The notes under the pieces: generated by a model
Seen by the model: only the letters and a program-made list of their open reading frames with translations
Databases searched by the model: none
What the model was told of the DNA's origin: nothing
Assembly: GCF_001083785.1 (NCBI RefSeq)
Contig: NZ_LAVL01000012.1
Location: 47,836-111,835 of the forward strand
Length of the DNA: 64,000 bases
Reading direction: 5' to 3'
From: Nonomuraea sp. SBT364
GTDB taxonomy: Bacteria; Actinomycetota; Actinomycetes; Streptosporangiales; Streptosporangiaceae
Shown here: piece by piece, positions 1 to 8,902 of the stretch
Layout of the letters: the number at the start of each line of letters is the position of its first letter
How positions within the stretch are numbered: the first letter of the stretch is position 1
Position numbers and translations under genes: made by a program

Positions 1-33
1 CTGCGGGCCGTCGCCGACGACCTGGACGCCTAG
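1..33 (+). CDS. 3' end of an unidentified gene
   Basis: An open frame runs in from the left edge and reads LRAVADDLDA before a TAG stop. Only ten codons are present, so the product cannot be named. The third-position G/C preference fits coding sequence. Its stop overlaps the stop of the leftward MFS gene by three bases, so the two genes converge tail to tail. It could be a chance frame, since the stretch is so short. Confidence 0.35.
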   Translation: MRAVADDLDA

Positions 34-1535
34 CCGTTCGGGTTCGTCAGCGGTTTGGTGCGGTCGAGCGGCTCGGTCCGCGGCTCCGGCCCGGGATGCC
101 GGACGCGGGCCTGCCGTTCGGCGGCCCGCACGCGGGTGCGCCGGGTCACCACCAGCCAGCCGAGCACGGCGGTCAGCGTCACGGCCAGCGTGACGAAGCC
201 CGCCGTGCTGCTCTCGGTCAGCGACAGCACCAGCCCGACCAGCCCGCCGAACACCCAGGCGAGCTGCAGCATCGCCTCGACCACGCCGAACGTGGACGAG
301 CGCATCTCCTCGCCGATCTCCCGCTGCACGATCGCGTCGAGCGCCAGCTTGCCGAGCTCCTGGGCGAACGCGGTGACCAGCGAGATCGCGACGGCGGTCC
401 ACAGGCCGAAGAAGATCGCGGAGACGATCGTGGTCGTCACGGTCGCGGCCAGCGTGAGGAGCACGAGCACGCCGGGCGAGTGGTTGCGGGCCCAGTTGGC
501 GGCCACCGCGCCGATCAGGCCGCCCAGCCCGGCCGCCGCCGCCAGCACCGCGATCGTCTTCGGCACGTCGAAGAACGGGTCGGGCGTCGCGAGCCAGGGC
601 ACCCCGCCGTCCTGCACCAGGAAGAGCAGGAAGAACAGCAGGAACCCGGAGAACAGCCGGATGGCCACGTTCGCCCGGACGGCCTCGGCCACCGCCGGGC
701 CCACGTTGAACAGGGTCCGCCAGCGGGGCGCCCGGCCCTCCTCCGGCGTCTCCTCATCCAGGTCGGGCGAATCCACGTGGCGCGGCAGGCGTACGGCGAA
801 GACCCCCGCGAGCAGGAACGCGACCATCGCCACGCGCAGGATCGTGGCGCTGCCCAGCCACGCGGTCAGGCCCGCCCCGACCGGCACCATCACACCGGCC
901 GTCACCAGGGAGAACAGCGCCACGCGCGCGTTGGCCGAGACGAGCGTGATGTCGGCGGGCAGCACACTCGGCATGATCGCCGCCCGCGACACGTTGTAGG
1001 CCTTCGACAGCACCAGGACGCCCAGCGCCCCGGCGAACAGCGTCGGCAGGTCCTGCGGCCCCACCGCCGCCGCCATCGCGAAGCACAGCAGCCCCCGGCC
1101 GAACAGCGTGCCGGCCATCACGTAGCGGCGCCCGGACCTGAAGCGGTCCAGGATCGGCCCCACGAACGGCGCCAGCAAGGCGAACGGCAGCATCGTGATG
1201 ACCAGATAGAGGGCCACGGGCCCGCGCGCCTCGCCGACCGGCAGCCCGAAGAACACGGTGCTGGCCAGCGCGATCGTGACGAGCGTGTCGCCCGCGCTGT
1301 GCCCGGCGGTGAGCTCGATCAGCCGGCCCAGGCCGGTGCGGTCGGCGCCGTTGGCGTGGGTGAGCCGCCGGGTGGCGCGCCCGACCTTGCGGGCCCCGCC
1401 CGCCGTGGCCCGGCCCGCGCGCGCGGTGCCGCCCGCCGTCGCCTTCGCGGCGCGCGCGGTCGCACGGCCCGCGCCGGCGACGCCGCGCCCCACGCGCCGT
1501 GATATGTCCCGCGCTCGCTCCCAGCCTCCCTCCAC
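30..1535 (-). CDS. MFS transporter with a cationic repeat-rich N-terminal tail
   Basis: A major facilitator superfamily membrane transporter of about 501 residues, probably a drug or metabolite exporter of the DHA3 type; the substrate is unknown. About twelve hydrophobic segments follow a polar N-terminus, with a basic loop (DRFRSGRRY) after an early helix as in MFS_3 proteins. I chose the GTG that reads VEGGWERARDIS. A second GTG 42 bases further in (1493) is possible, and the frame extends much further upstream only as an antisense shadow of the next gene. Residues 15-65 are Ala/Gly/Arg/Lys-rich with a repeated GRAT/ARA pattern, unusual for MFS proteins. It is transcribed away from the DUF3027 gene. 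Confidence 0.85.
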   Translation of the reverse strand: MEGGWERARDISRRVGRGVAGAGRATARAAKATAGGTARAGRATAGGARKVGRATRRLTHANGADRTGLGRLIELTAGHSAGDTLVTIALASTVFFGLPVGEARGPVALYLVITMLPFALLAPFVGPILDRFRSGRRYVMAGTLFGRGLLCFAMAAAVGPQDLPTLFAGALGVLVLSKAYNVSRAAIMPSVLPADITLVSANARVALFSLVTAGVMVPVGAGLTAWLGSATILRVAMVAFLLAGVFAVRLPRHVDSPDLDEETPEEGRAPRWRTLFNVGPAVAEAVRANVAIRLFSGFLLFFLLFLVQDGGVPWLATPDPFFDVPKTIAVLAAAAGLGGLIGAVAANWARNHSPGVLVLLTLAATVTTTIVSAIFFGLWTAVAISLVTAFAQELGKLALDAIVQREIGEEMRSSTFGVVEAMLQLAWVFGGLVGLVLSLTESSTAGFVTLAVTLTAVLGWLVVTRRTRVRAAERQARVRHPGPEPRTEPLDRTKPLTNPNG

Positions 1536-1703
1536 GCCTACCAGTCTTACCCGATTCCCCGTCGATCTCCGCGTCGGATCCCCCTCAGTGGGCCCCCTCG
1601 ACGTCGATCTCGCGACCCGATCCTGACCAGTCGGCCCCGTGAGGTCCGGGCATGGGTGAGAATGAAGTGTGAGCGAACAGCACCTTTCGGCGGAGGCGGG
1701 CCG

Positions 1704-2504
1704 ATGACCCGTGCCAGGACCCGCGTCTCCGCCCCCGACCAGGCCTGTGTCGCCGCCGTTGATCTGGCGCGCACCGCGGCCGAGGAGCTGGCGCGTCCGG
1801 GCGAGCCCGGCGAGCACCTCGGCTTCGAGAGCGAGGGCGACCGGATCGTCACCCATTACTTCGCCTGCCTCGACCGCGCCTATCGCGGCTGGCGCTGGGC
1901 GGTGACCGTCACCCGCGCCTCGCGCGCGAAGAAGGTCACGGTCAGCGAGGCCGTCCTGCTGCCCGGCGCCGGCGCGCTGCTGGCGCCCGAGTGGCTGCCG
2001 TGGAGCGAGCGGCTGCGGCCCGGCGACCTCGGCGTGGGCGACCTGCTGCCGACGGCCGACGACGACGACCGGCTGGAGCCGGGCTTCACCGAGACCGACG
2101 ACGACGTCGACCACCAGATGATTTTCGAGTACGGCCTGGGCCGGGCCCGTGTGCTCTCGGCCGTCGGCAAGGACCGGGCGGCCAGGCGCTGGCACTCGGG
2201 CGAGCACGGGCCGCACACTCCGATCGCACACGCCGCTCCCGCGCAGTGCTCCACCTGCGGCTTCTACTGGCCGCTCGCGGGTGGGCTCCGGCGCACGTTC
2301 GGAGTCTGCGCCAATGAGTACGCGCCCGACGACGGCAAGGTGGTGGCCGCCGACCACGGCTGCGGGGCCCACTCCGAGGCCGCGGTCATGCCGCCGCCCG
2401 TGGAGCAGGCCACGCCCATCCTCGACGACCTGGGTTTCGACCTGATGGAGGAGGAGGCCGGATCGGTCGACGAAACCGCCTCCGAGGAGCTCGGCCACTC
2501 CTGA
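1704..2504 (+). CDS. DUF3027 domain-containing protein
   Basis: A 266-residue actinobacterial protein that I recognise as the DUF3027 family, whose biochemical role is not known to me. Recognisable blocks are YRGWRWAVTVTRA in the N-terminal half, an acidic central stretch (ADDDDR, ETDDDVDHQ), and a CSTCGFYWPL segment with further Cys and His residues downstream (GVCANEY, DHGCGAH), which looks like a small metal-binding site. The ATG at 1704 has a strong GGAGGC ribosome site nine bases upstream, so it is preferred over upstream in-frame starts at 1656 and 1662. It lies about 80 bases before the sacsin-like ATPase gene on the same strand and may be co-transcribed. Confidence 0.85.
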   Translation: MTRARTRVSAPDQACVAAVDLARTAAEELARPGEPGEHLGFESEGDRIVTHYFACLDRAYRGWRWAVTVTRASRAKKVTVSEAVLLPGAGALLAPEWLPWSERLRPGDLGVGDLLPTADDDDRLEPGFTETDDDVDHQMIFEYGLGRARVLSAVGKDRAARRWHSGEHGPHTPIAHAAPAQCSTCGFYWPLAGGLRRTFGVCANEYAPDDGKVVAADHGCGAHSEAAVMPPPVEQATPILDDLGFDLMEEEAGSVDETASEELGHS

Positions 2505-2583
2505 TCGGCTTTCTGGCGGGGAGTGTCGGCGCGGGCCGCTAGCCTACGGTGGCCCCCTTCCCTCGACCCCGGGATCGTGATCG

Positions 2584-5500
2584 ATGACCGACACCTTTGG
2601 CACCGACCGGATGCGGGCCGCCGTGCTCGCCGCGTGGACGGCCTCGCCCGCCAGGTTCCGTGAGGACGCCAACGCCGAGGAGGACTTCGCCCTCGGCGGC
2701 TACCGCGACCGGCTGATCGTGGAGCTGGCGCAGAACGCCGCCGACGCGGCGCTGCGGGCGGGCGTGCCAGGGGTGCTCCGGCTGACGTTGCGCGGCAGCG
2801 TCCTGACGGCCGCCAACACCGGCGCGCCCCTCGACGCGACCGGCGTCGAGGGCCTGTCCACGCTGCGCGTCTCGGGCAAACGCGACGAGGCGGGCGCGGC
2901 CGGGCGGTTCGGCGTCGGGTTCGCCGCCGTGGTGTCCGTCTGCGACGAGCCGGCCATCGGGTCCCGCGACACGGGCGCCGTCCGCTGGTCACGCTCGGAG
3001 ACGGCCGCGCTGGTCGGCGCGGTGCCGGAGCTCGCGGGCGAGCTCGCCGCGCGGTCCGGGCACGTGCCGATGCTCCGCCTGCCTTTCGCCGCCGACCCGC
3101 TCGACGTCCCCGACGGCTTCGACAGCCTGGTACGGCTCCCGCTCCGCGACGTGGCGTCCGCCGACGCGGTGCGCCGGATGCTCGAAGAGGCGAGCCCGGC
3201 GCTCCCGCTCGGCATGCCGGCCCTGGAGGCCATCGAGATCGACCTCGACGGCACCATCCGCACGGTGTCGGCCGCCGGCTGGCACGTGGTGTCGGAGTCC
3301 GGCGAGTTCACTCCCGACGAGGTGGCGGCGCTCTTCGCCGACCGCCCCACCGAGGAGCGGGCCCGGCCGTTCTGGTCGGTCCGCTGGGCCGTGCCGCTCG
3401 CCGGCGCCCCGGCCGCGGGCCGGTCGGCCGGCGCGGGCGGAAACGGCGGAAACAGTGGGGGCGGCGGGGAGCCGGTGGCGCTGCCCGCGACGGTGCCGCC
3501 GGTGGTGCACGCGCCGACGCCCAGCGACGAGCCGCTGGACCTGCCGGCGCTGCTCATCGCGTCGTTCCCGATGGCCACCGACCGGCGGCACGTGGCGGCG
3601 GGGCCGCTGACCGACTTCCTGGTCGAGAAGGTCGCCGACGCCTACGTCCGGCTGCTGCGCGAGCTGCCGCGCACCCCCAAGCTGCTCGACCTGGTGCCCG
3701 CGCTGATGGGCAAGGGAGAGCTCGACGCCCGCATCCGGCGGGCCGTCCTGCGTCGGCTGCCCGGCACGCCGCTGCTGCCCGCGCTGTCGGCCCCCGCGCC
3801 CGCCGTGCAGACGCCGTCGTTCGCCGACGCCGAGGTCTACGAGCCCGACGCCGTGTGGCAGGTCGAGCACCCGGCCCAGGAGCCCGGCGCCGACGGCTGG
3901 GTCGTCGCGGGGCGCGAGGCCGCCGTGGTCGCCGGTTCCGCCGAGCTGCTGGCGGCGGTCGCCGGCTTCGTGCCCGGCCTGCTGCCGGCCGGGTGGCCTG
4001 CCCGGCATCCCGCGATGGCCTCGCTCGGCGTGCGCCGCGTGGAGCTCGCCGACGTGGTCGACCTGCTGTCCGGCGAGGCCGTCGAGGGCAGGGAGCCGTC
4101 GTGGTGGCGCTCGCTCTACGACGTGCTCCCGGCCGACGACCCCGAGTCGCTCGGCGCCCTCCCCGTCCCGCTCACCGACGGCCGCCTGGTCCGCGGCCCG
4201 CGCGGCACCCTCATCCTGGAGCCCGGCTCCGTGCGCCTCGACTCGGGGCTCGATCTGGCGCCGCTCGGGCTGCGGATCGTGCATCCCGAGGCCGCGCACC
4301 CGGTGCTGCTGCGCCTCGGCGCGGCCGAGGCGAGCCCGCGCACCATTCTCGAAGACCCGCTCACCAAGGCCGCCGTCGGCCAGTCGCTCGACAACCCCGA
4401 CGCCGAGCCGGTGGCGCGTGCCGTGCTGTCCCTGGTCGAGGCCGCCGGGCTGGCGCCCGGTGAGGCGCCGTGGCTGGGCGAGCTGGCGCTGCGCGGCGCC
4501 GACGGCGAGCTCTACCCGGCCGGTGAGCTGATGCTGTCCGGCGGCGCGCTGGCCGGGCTGCTGGAGCCCGACACGCATCTCGGCGTGGTCGCGGGCGAGC
4601 TGGAGGAGACCTACGGGCCACGGGTGCTGGCCGCCGCCGGGGTGCTCGACGGGTTCGCCGTGGTGCACGACTCCGACGTGCTGCTCGACCACGACGACTG
4701 CGACCACGACCTCGACGGCGAGGACGAATGGCTCGACCACGTGCTCGACCTGCTCCCCGAGCTGGACGTGCCGCCGGTGGTGCCGGAGTTCGTCGCCGTG
4801 CGCGACCTGGAGCTGGTCGCCGACTGGCCGGCCGCGCTCGCGCTGCTGACCAGGCCGCCGCTGCGGGCGGCGCTCCACCCGCTGCGCGTCGAGGGCGTCG
4901 AGGTGCCCTCCTACACCGCCTGGTGGCTGGCCGGCCACGCCGTGCTCGGCGGGCGCAAGCCGCGCGAGCTGCGACTGCCGGGAGCCGACCCGCTGCTGCA
5001 GGGGCTCTACGCCGACGCGCCGTCGGGGCTGGACGAGGCGGCGCTGGCGATGCTCGGCGTGCGCACCACGCTGGCCGAGCTGCTCGACTCCCACGGCGGC
5101 CCCGAGGAGCTGCTCGACCTGATGGCGGACGAGTCCATCGAGGTCGACCGGGCTCAGCTGCGGGCGCTGTGGATGGCGCTGGCCGGGGTCGAGCCGTCCC
5201 GGGTGGCGCCGCCGGCGCGGCTGCGGGCGGTGCTCGGCGGCGACATCGTCGTGGCCGACGCCGAGGACGTCGTCGTGGTGGAGGCCCCCGACCTGCTCCA
5301 GCTCGTGACCAGCCATCCGCTGGTGCTGGCCCCGTTCGACCTGGCCGAGTCGCTGTCGGAGCTGCTCGACCTGCCGCTCGCCGGGGAGCTGACCTCCGGC
5401 GAGGTCACCTCGTCCGGGGAGACGCGGCCGGTGCCGCCGCAGGTGCGCTCCCTGCTGCCGACGGCTCCCGAGACGTACGTCGAACACGAGAAGCTGCTGG

Positions 5501-5682
5501 TCGACGGGGCGGAGTGCACGTGGCGCTTCTTCGAGGGCGCCGTCCACTGCACCGGTGTCGACGGGCTGGCCCGCGGCCTGGCCTGGGCCACCGGCCAGTG
5601 GAACGACCGCCTCGCGGTCGCCGCGCTGCTCCGTGACCCGTCAGCCGTCCCTTTGCTGCTGGCGGAGGCGGATCTGTCCTAG
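2584..5682 (+). CDS. Sacsin-like large protein with N-terminal Hsp90-type ATPase domain
   Basis: A 1032-residue protein whose first 150 residues carry a Bergerat (GHKL/Hsp90) ATP-binding fold. The N box is ELAQNAADA at residues 47-55, a G1-like TAANTGAPL lies near 75-83 and a G2-like GRFGVGFAAV near 107-116. The rest, rich in Leu, Val and acidic residues, resembles actinobacterial proteins annotated as sacsin N-terminal ATPase-like. No membrane segment or signal peptide is visible, so it should be cytoplasmic. A Gly/Asn-rich linker occurs near residues 285-300 and an Asp/His-rich patch (DHDDCDHDLDGEDE) near 700. A chaperone-like or defence-like role is only inferred from the ATPase fold. The ATG follows a GATCGTGATCG leader without a strong ribosome site. 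Confidence 0.85.
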   Translation: MTDTFGTDRMRAAVLAAWTASPARFREDANAEEDFALGGYRDRLIVELAQNAADAALRAGVPGVLRLTLRGSVLTAANTGAPLDATGVEGLSTLRVSGKRDEAGAAGRFGVGFAAVVSVCDEPAIGSRDTGAVRWSRSETAALVGAVPELAGELAARSGHVPMLRLPFAADPLDVPDGFDSLVRLPLRDVASADAVRRMLEEASPALPLGMPALEAIEIDLDGTIRTVSAAGWHVVSESGEFTPDEVAALFADRPTEERARPFWSVRWAVPLAGAPAAGRSAGAGGNGGNSGGGGEPVALPATVPPVVHAPTPSDEPLDLPALLIASFPMATDRRHVAAGPLTDFLVEKVADAYVRLLRELPRTPKLLDLVPALMGKGELDARIRRAVLRRLPGTPLLPALSAPAPAVQTPSFADAEVYEPDAVWQVEHPAQEPGADGWVVAGREAAVVAGSAELLAAVAGFVPGLLPAGWPARHPAMASLGVRRVELADVVDLLSGEAVEGREPSWWRSLYDVLPADDPESLGALPVPLTDGRLVRGPRGTLILEPGSVRLDSGLDLAPLGLRIVHPEAAHPVLLRLGAAEASPRTILEDPLTKAAVGQSLDNPDAEPVARAVLSLVEAAGLAPGEAPWLGELALRGADGELYPAGELMLSGGALAGLLEPDTHLGVVAGELEETYGPRVLAAAGVLDGFAVVHDSDVLLDHDDCDHDLDGEDEWLDHVLDLLPELDVPPVVPEFVAVRDLELVADWPAALALLTRPPLRAALHPLRVEGVEVPSYTAWWLAGHAVLGGRKPRELRLPGADPLLQGLYADAPSGLDEAALAMLGVRTTLAELLDSHGGPEELLDLMADESIEVDRAQLRALWMALAGVEPSRVAPPARLRAVLGGDIVVADAEDVVVVEAPDLLQLVTSHPLVLAPFDLAESLSELLDLPLAGELTSGEVTSSGETRPVPPQVRSLLPTAPETYVEHEKLLVDGAECTWRFFEGAVHCTGVDGLARGLAWATGQWNDRLAVAALLRDPSAVPLLLAEADLS

Positions 5683-5719
5683 CCGGGAAAAGATTCTCGG
5701 GGTAGGTGTCCTTCTGGCG

Positions 5720-5778
5720 GTGTCCCGTTCGTGGTTATGTCACGCGGCGGTTCTGCCGCGTGACGGACAACGGGACAC
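5720..5778. repeat. Nested perfect inverted repeat upstream of the YCII/ECF operon
   Basis: Outer arms GTGTCCCGTT (5720-5729) and AACGGGACAC (5769-5778) are perfect 10-base complements. They enclose an inner perfect stem TCACGCGGC (5740-5748) and GCCGCGTGA (5755-5763) with a six-base loop. The whole element sits between the stop of the large ATPase gene and the ribosome site of the YCII gene. It could be a terminator for the upstream gene, an RNA element in the leader of the sigma operon, or a binding site. The arms and positions are seen directly; the function is inferred. Confidence 0.6.
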
Positions 5779-5791
5779 AGGGAGTCTGACC

Positions 5792-6139
5792 TTGAAGTAC
5801 ATGCTGCTGATCATGGCCAATGCCGTCGACGAGGACGGCGGGGCGGCCGGCTGCACCGTCGAGGACTGGATGGCCTACGACAAGGAGGTCAAGGACGCCG
5901 GGATCCTGGTCTCCGGGGAGTCGCTGGCCGACCTGGTCACCGCCACGACCGTGCGGGTGGCCCCCGACGGCGGGCGGACCGTGACCGACGGGCCGTTCGC
6001 GGAGACCCGGGAGCTGCTGGGCGGCTTCTACGTGATCGACGTGCCGGATCTCGACGCCGCGCTCGACTGGGCAGCGCGCTGTCCGGGCGCGCGTGACGGC
6101 TCCGTCGTGGTCCGGCCGGTCGCCGACTTCGGAGCCTGA
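5792..6139 (+). CDS. YCII-family protein
   Basis: A 115-residue YCII-related (DGPF-type) protein. The start is taken as TTG reading KYMLLIMAN, because GGGAG lies seven bases upstream and the homologous family begins with KYMLL. The family signature TDGPFAETRELLGGFYVIDV is complete near residues 69-88. In actinobacteria and other bacteria such proteins are typically encoded next to ECF42 sigma factors, as here with a five-base gap to the sigma gene. The biochemical role is unclear; YCII domains have an active-site His-Asp pair in some members. The frame extends upstream only through the inverted repeat. Confidence 0.9.
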   Translation: MKYMLLIMANAVDEDGGAAGCTVEDWMAYDKEVKDAGILVSGESLADLVTATTVRVAPDGGRTVTDGPFAETRELLGGFYVIDVPDLDAALDWAARCPGARDGSVVVRPVADFGA

Positions 6140-6144
6140 GCCCG

Positions 6145-7440
6145 ATGGGTGAGTGGCCGGTGGGCGATGGGCCGGTGGCGTCGGTGGAGGCGGTGTTCCG
6201 CGAGGAGCGCGGCCGGTTGCTTGCGGCGCTCGTCCGGCGCTTCGGCGATCTCGACCTGGCCGAGGAGGTCACCTCCGAGGCGATCGAGGCGGCCCTGGCG
6301 CACTGGCCGGTCGACGGCGTCCCGCCCAAACCGGGCGCCTGGCTGATGACCACGGCCCGCCGGAAGGCCGTCGACCGGTTGCGGCGCGACCAGGCCTTCG
6401 CGGCGCGGCTGGCCATCCTGCAGGTGGAGGCCGACCGGGCCGGGCCCGTGCCGGCCGCGGAGCTGGACGGCGACCTGCCGGACGAGCGGCTGCAGCTGTT
6501 CTTCACCTGCGCTCACCCGGCTCTGGCCGCCGAGGACCGGACGGCGCTGACGCTGCGCTGCCTGGCCGGGCTGACCACGCCCGAGGTGGCGCGGGCCTTC
6601 CTGGTCCCGGCGGCGACGATGGCCAAGCGGATCACCCGGGCCAAGAAGAAGATCCGCGAGGCGCGCATCCCGTTCCGGGTGCCCGGCGCGGACGAGCTGC
6701 CGCAGCGGCTGCCCGGCGTGCTCCAGGTGGTCTATTCGGTCTTCACCGAGGGCTACGCGGCCAGCTCGGGGCCCCGCCTGCAGCGGCTCGACCTCGCCGA
6801 GGAGGCCATCCGGCTGGCCCGGATCCTGCGCCGGCTGCTGCCCGCCGAGCGGGAGGTCGCCGGGCTGCTCGGGCTGATGCTGCTGGTCCACGCCCGGCGT
6901 GACGCGCGCACCGGCCCCGGCGGCGAGCTGGTGCTGCTGGAGGAGCAGGACCGGGGCCGCTGGGACCGCCCGATGATCGAGGAGGGCAGTGCCCTGGCCA
7001 CCGTGGCGCTGACCGGCGGTCCGGTGGGCCCGTACGGGGTGCAGGCCGCGATCGCCGCACTCCACGACGAAGCGGCCGACGTCGCCGCCACCGACTGGCC
7101 GCAGATCGCGGCCCTCTACGACGTGCTGCTCGCGCTCACGCCGTCGCCGGTCGTGGCGCTGAACCGGGCCGCCGCCGTGGCGATGCGCGACGGCCCCCGG
7201 GCCGGGCTGGCCCTGCTCGACGAACTGGCCGGCGAGCCGCTGCTGCGCGGCCATCATCCCTATCCGGCCGCGCGGGCCGACCTGCTGCACCGGCTGGGCC
7301 GCGACGCGGAGGCCGCCGCGGCCTACCGCGAGGCGCTCGGCCTGGCCGGCACCGAGCCGGAACGCGCGCTCCTGCGCCGCAGGCTGGGTGCGATCGAGGA
7401 AACCCGCTCGTCATCGAAGGGAACTCGACATGGATCGTGA
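6145..7440 (+). CDS. ECF42-type RNA polymerase sigma factor with C-terminal extension
   Basis: A 431-residue sigma factor. Region 2 covers about residues 13-80 (FREERGRLLAALVRRFGDL, then the AWLMTTARRKAVDRLRR motif). Region 4 covers about 130-185 and includes the TTPEVARAFLVPAATMAKR helix-turn-helix. A long C-terminal domain follows (DUF6596/TPR-like, with LNRAAAVAMRDGP and a repeated Ala-rich helical region), which in ECF42 proteins replaces an anti-sigma factor as the controlling part. The gene pairs with YCII upstream and overlaps the next gene by 11 bases, so the set is probably one operon. The inducing signal is not evident. The ATG at 6145 has only a weak ribosome site, consistent with translational coupling. 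Confidence 0.92.
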   Translation: MGEWPVGDGPVASVEAVFREERGRLLAALVRRFGDLDLAEEVTSEAIEAALAHWPVDGVPPKPGAWLMTTARRKAVDRLRRDQAFAARLAILQVEADRAGPVPAAELDGDLPDERLQLFFTCAHPALAAEDRTALTLRCLAGLTTPEVARAFLVPAATMAKRITRAKKKIREARIPFRVPGADELPQRLPGVLQVVYSVFTEGYAASSGPRLQRLDLAEEAIRLARILRRLLPAEREVAGLLGLMLLVHARRDARTGPGGELVLLEEQDRGRWDRPMIEEGSALATVALTGGPVGPYGVQAAIAALHDEAADVAATDWPQIAALYDVLLALTPSPVVALNRAAAVAMRDGPRAGLALLDELAGEPLLRGHHPYPAARADLLHRLGRDAEAAAAYREALGLAGTEPERALLRRRLGAIEETRSSSKGTRHGS

Positions 7441-8101
7441 CCGGATTCTCGCCTGGGTGCGGGCCGAACGGCTCGGCCTCGACGACCACGAGTGGCGGGC
7501 GGACTCGCTCTGCTCCGGCTGGACCGTGCACGACGTGGCCGCCCACATGACGCTGTCCACCCGTACGACGCCGCTCGTCGTGCTCCGGGGTGTGATCCGG
7601 GCACGCGGTGACTTCAACCGCATGGTCGCCGACCTGGCGCGGGAGCGGGCGGCCAGGTTCGGCCGGGCGGAGCTCGTCGCACAGCTGCGCGAGAGCGCCG
7701 GCTCGGCCCGCCGCACCCTCGGGGCCGGTCCGCTGGACCCGCTGGTCGACGCCCTGGTGCATGGTCAGGACATCGCGCGGCCGCTGGGCCGTACGCGGGA
7801 GATGCCGGTCGAGCCGGCGGCGGCGGCGCTCGGCCACGTCCTGACCAGCAGTTTCTACGGCGCTCGCGAGCGTTTCCGCGACACCCGGCTGACGGCCACC
7901 GACTGCGCCTGGTCGGCGGGCGACGGACCGCGCGAGGTCCGCGCGCCGGTGGCCGACCTGCTCCTCGCGGCCACCGGCCGGCCGACCGGCAAGCCCGCGC
8001 CCCCGGCCCCGGCGGCAACGGCCAGGCCCGCACCGCCGGCTCCGGCCGGACCGGGGGGCGAGGGCGTGGTCGTGGGGGCGGAGCGAGAGGAGGCGCCGTG
8101 A
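7430..8101 (+). CDS. DinB/mycothiol-dependent maleylpyruvate isomerase family protein
   Basis: A 223-residue protein of the MDMPI N-terminal (DinB-like) family. The N-terminus RDRILAWVRAER and the CSGWTVHDVAAHMTL block are typical of the first helices, in which a His helps bind metal. A second candidate metal His lies in LVDALVHGQDIARPLG near the middle. Such proteins are thought to be mycothiol-dependent transferases or isomerases, but the substrate here is unknown. The last 50 residues are Ala/Pro/Gly-rich and look disordered. The ATG at 7430 is preceded by GAAGGGAA, and the gene overlaps the sigma gene upstream by 11 bases and the methyltransferase downstream by four (GTGA). Confidence 0.82.
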   Translation: MDRDRILAWVRAERLGLDDHEWRADSLCSGWTVHDVAAHMTLSTRTTPLVVLRGVIRARGDFNRMVADLARERAARFGRAELVAQLRESAGSARRTLGAGPLDPLVDALVHGQDIARPLGRTREMPVEPAAAALGHVLTSSFYGARERFRDTRLTATDCAWSAGDGPREVRAPVADLLLAATGRPTGKPAPPAPAATARPAPPAPAGPGGEGVVVGAEREEAP

Positions 8102-8892
8102 CCGGACGGGAGGAGCGGCTGGCGCGGTTGGCCAAGGGGTGGGACGAGGCGGTCACGGGTTACGAGAGCTACTACGTTCCCCGCTTCGCGCCGTGGGTGA
8201 CGGCGGCCGTGCGGGCGGTCGGGGCCGCGACGCTGCCCGAGGGGCCGGTCCTGGTGCCGTGCTGCGGCACGCTGCCGGAGCTGGACGCGCTGGTCGAGCT
8301 CCTGCCCGGCCGCGAGATCGTCGGCATCGACCTGTCCGGCGGCATGGTCAGGCGGGCCCGGGAGCGGGCCGCCCGCCATCCGGGGGTGAGCGTCGTCGAG
8401 GGTGACGCCTCGACGCTCGACGTCCGCCGGCGGGGCCGCTGCGCCGCCGTGGTGTCGGTGTTCGGCCTCCAGCAACTGCCCGAGCCCGACGCCGCCATCC
8501 GGTCGTGGGCGGCGGCGCTGCGCCCCGGCGGACGGCTGTCGGTGGTCTTCTGGCCGAGCGTCACCGAGCTCGACGGGCCGTTCGCCCGGATCGCCGAGGT
8601 CGTCGGCCGGCACGTGCCGCCCGGCGACGGTTCGTGGGCCGACGGGCTGGTGCCGGCCCTGACCGCCCAGGGCGTCGTGGTCGAACGGGACGAGTGGCCG
8701 TCCTTCCCGATGTCCCATCCGGACGCGGCGACGTTCTTCGACGCGCACGTCCGGTCGGGCCCGATGCGCCCGCTGGCCGACGCCCGCGGGGAGGCGTTCG
8801 TCGGCCGGTTGCGAGCGGAGTTCCTGAGCGGCGCGCCGGCGGGCGAGTGGCGGCATCGGCCACGCGCCCGCCACCTCGTCGCCCGCCGCTGA
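8098..8892 (+). CDS. Class I SAM-dependent methyltransferase
   Basis: A 264-residue Rossmann-fold methyltransferase. The SAM-binding motif I region reads VLVPCCGTLPELDAL, a variant of the usual GxGxG with Cys-Cys. It is followed by an acidic motif II (IVGIDLSGGMVRRAR), motif III (VVEGDAST) and a post-motif block (AALRPGGRLSVVFW). The substrate is not predictable. The GTG start overlaps the previous stop by four bases, so it is translationally coupled to the DinB-like gene and probably belongs to the sigma-factor operon. The C-terminus is basic (RHRPRARHLVARR). Confidence 0.87.
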   Translation: MTGREERLARLAKGWDEAVTGYESYYVPRFAPWVTAAVRAVGAATLPEGPVLVPCCGTLPELDALVELLPGREIVGIDLSGGMVRRARERAARHPGVSVVEGDASTLDVRRRGRCAAVVSVFGLQQLPEPDAAIRSWAAALRPGGRLSVVFWPSVTELDGPFARIAEVVGRHVPPGDGSWADGLVPALTAQGVVVERDEWPSFPMSHPDAATFFDAHVRSGPMRPLADARGEAFVGRLRAEFLSGAPAGEWRHRPRARHLVARR

Positions 8893-8902
8893 CGGGCCGG
8901 CC

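Noticed and set aside
1536..2498. Upstream extension of the MFS open frame
   Set aside because: It runs antisense through the DUF3027 gene and has no transporter-like sequence.
2989..5547. Long leftward open frame of 852 codons opposite the sacsin-like gene
   Set aside because: The product is low-complexity Arg/Gly/His/Gln-rich, as expected from the antisense of GC-rich coding DNA; the rightward frame has clear ATPase motifs.
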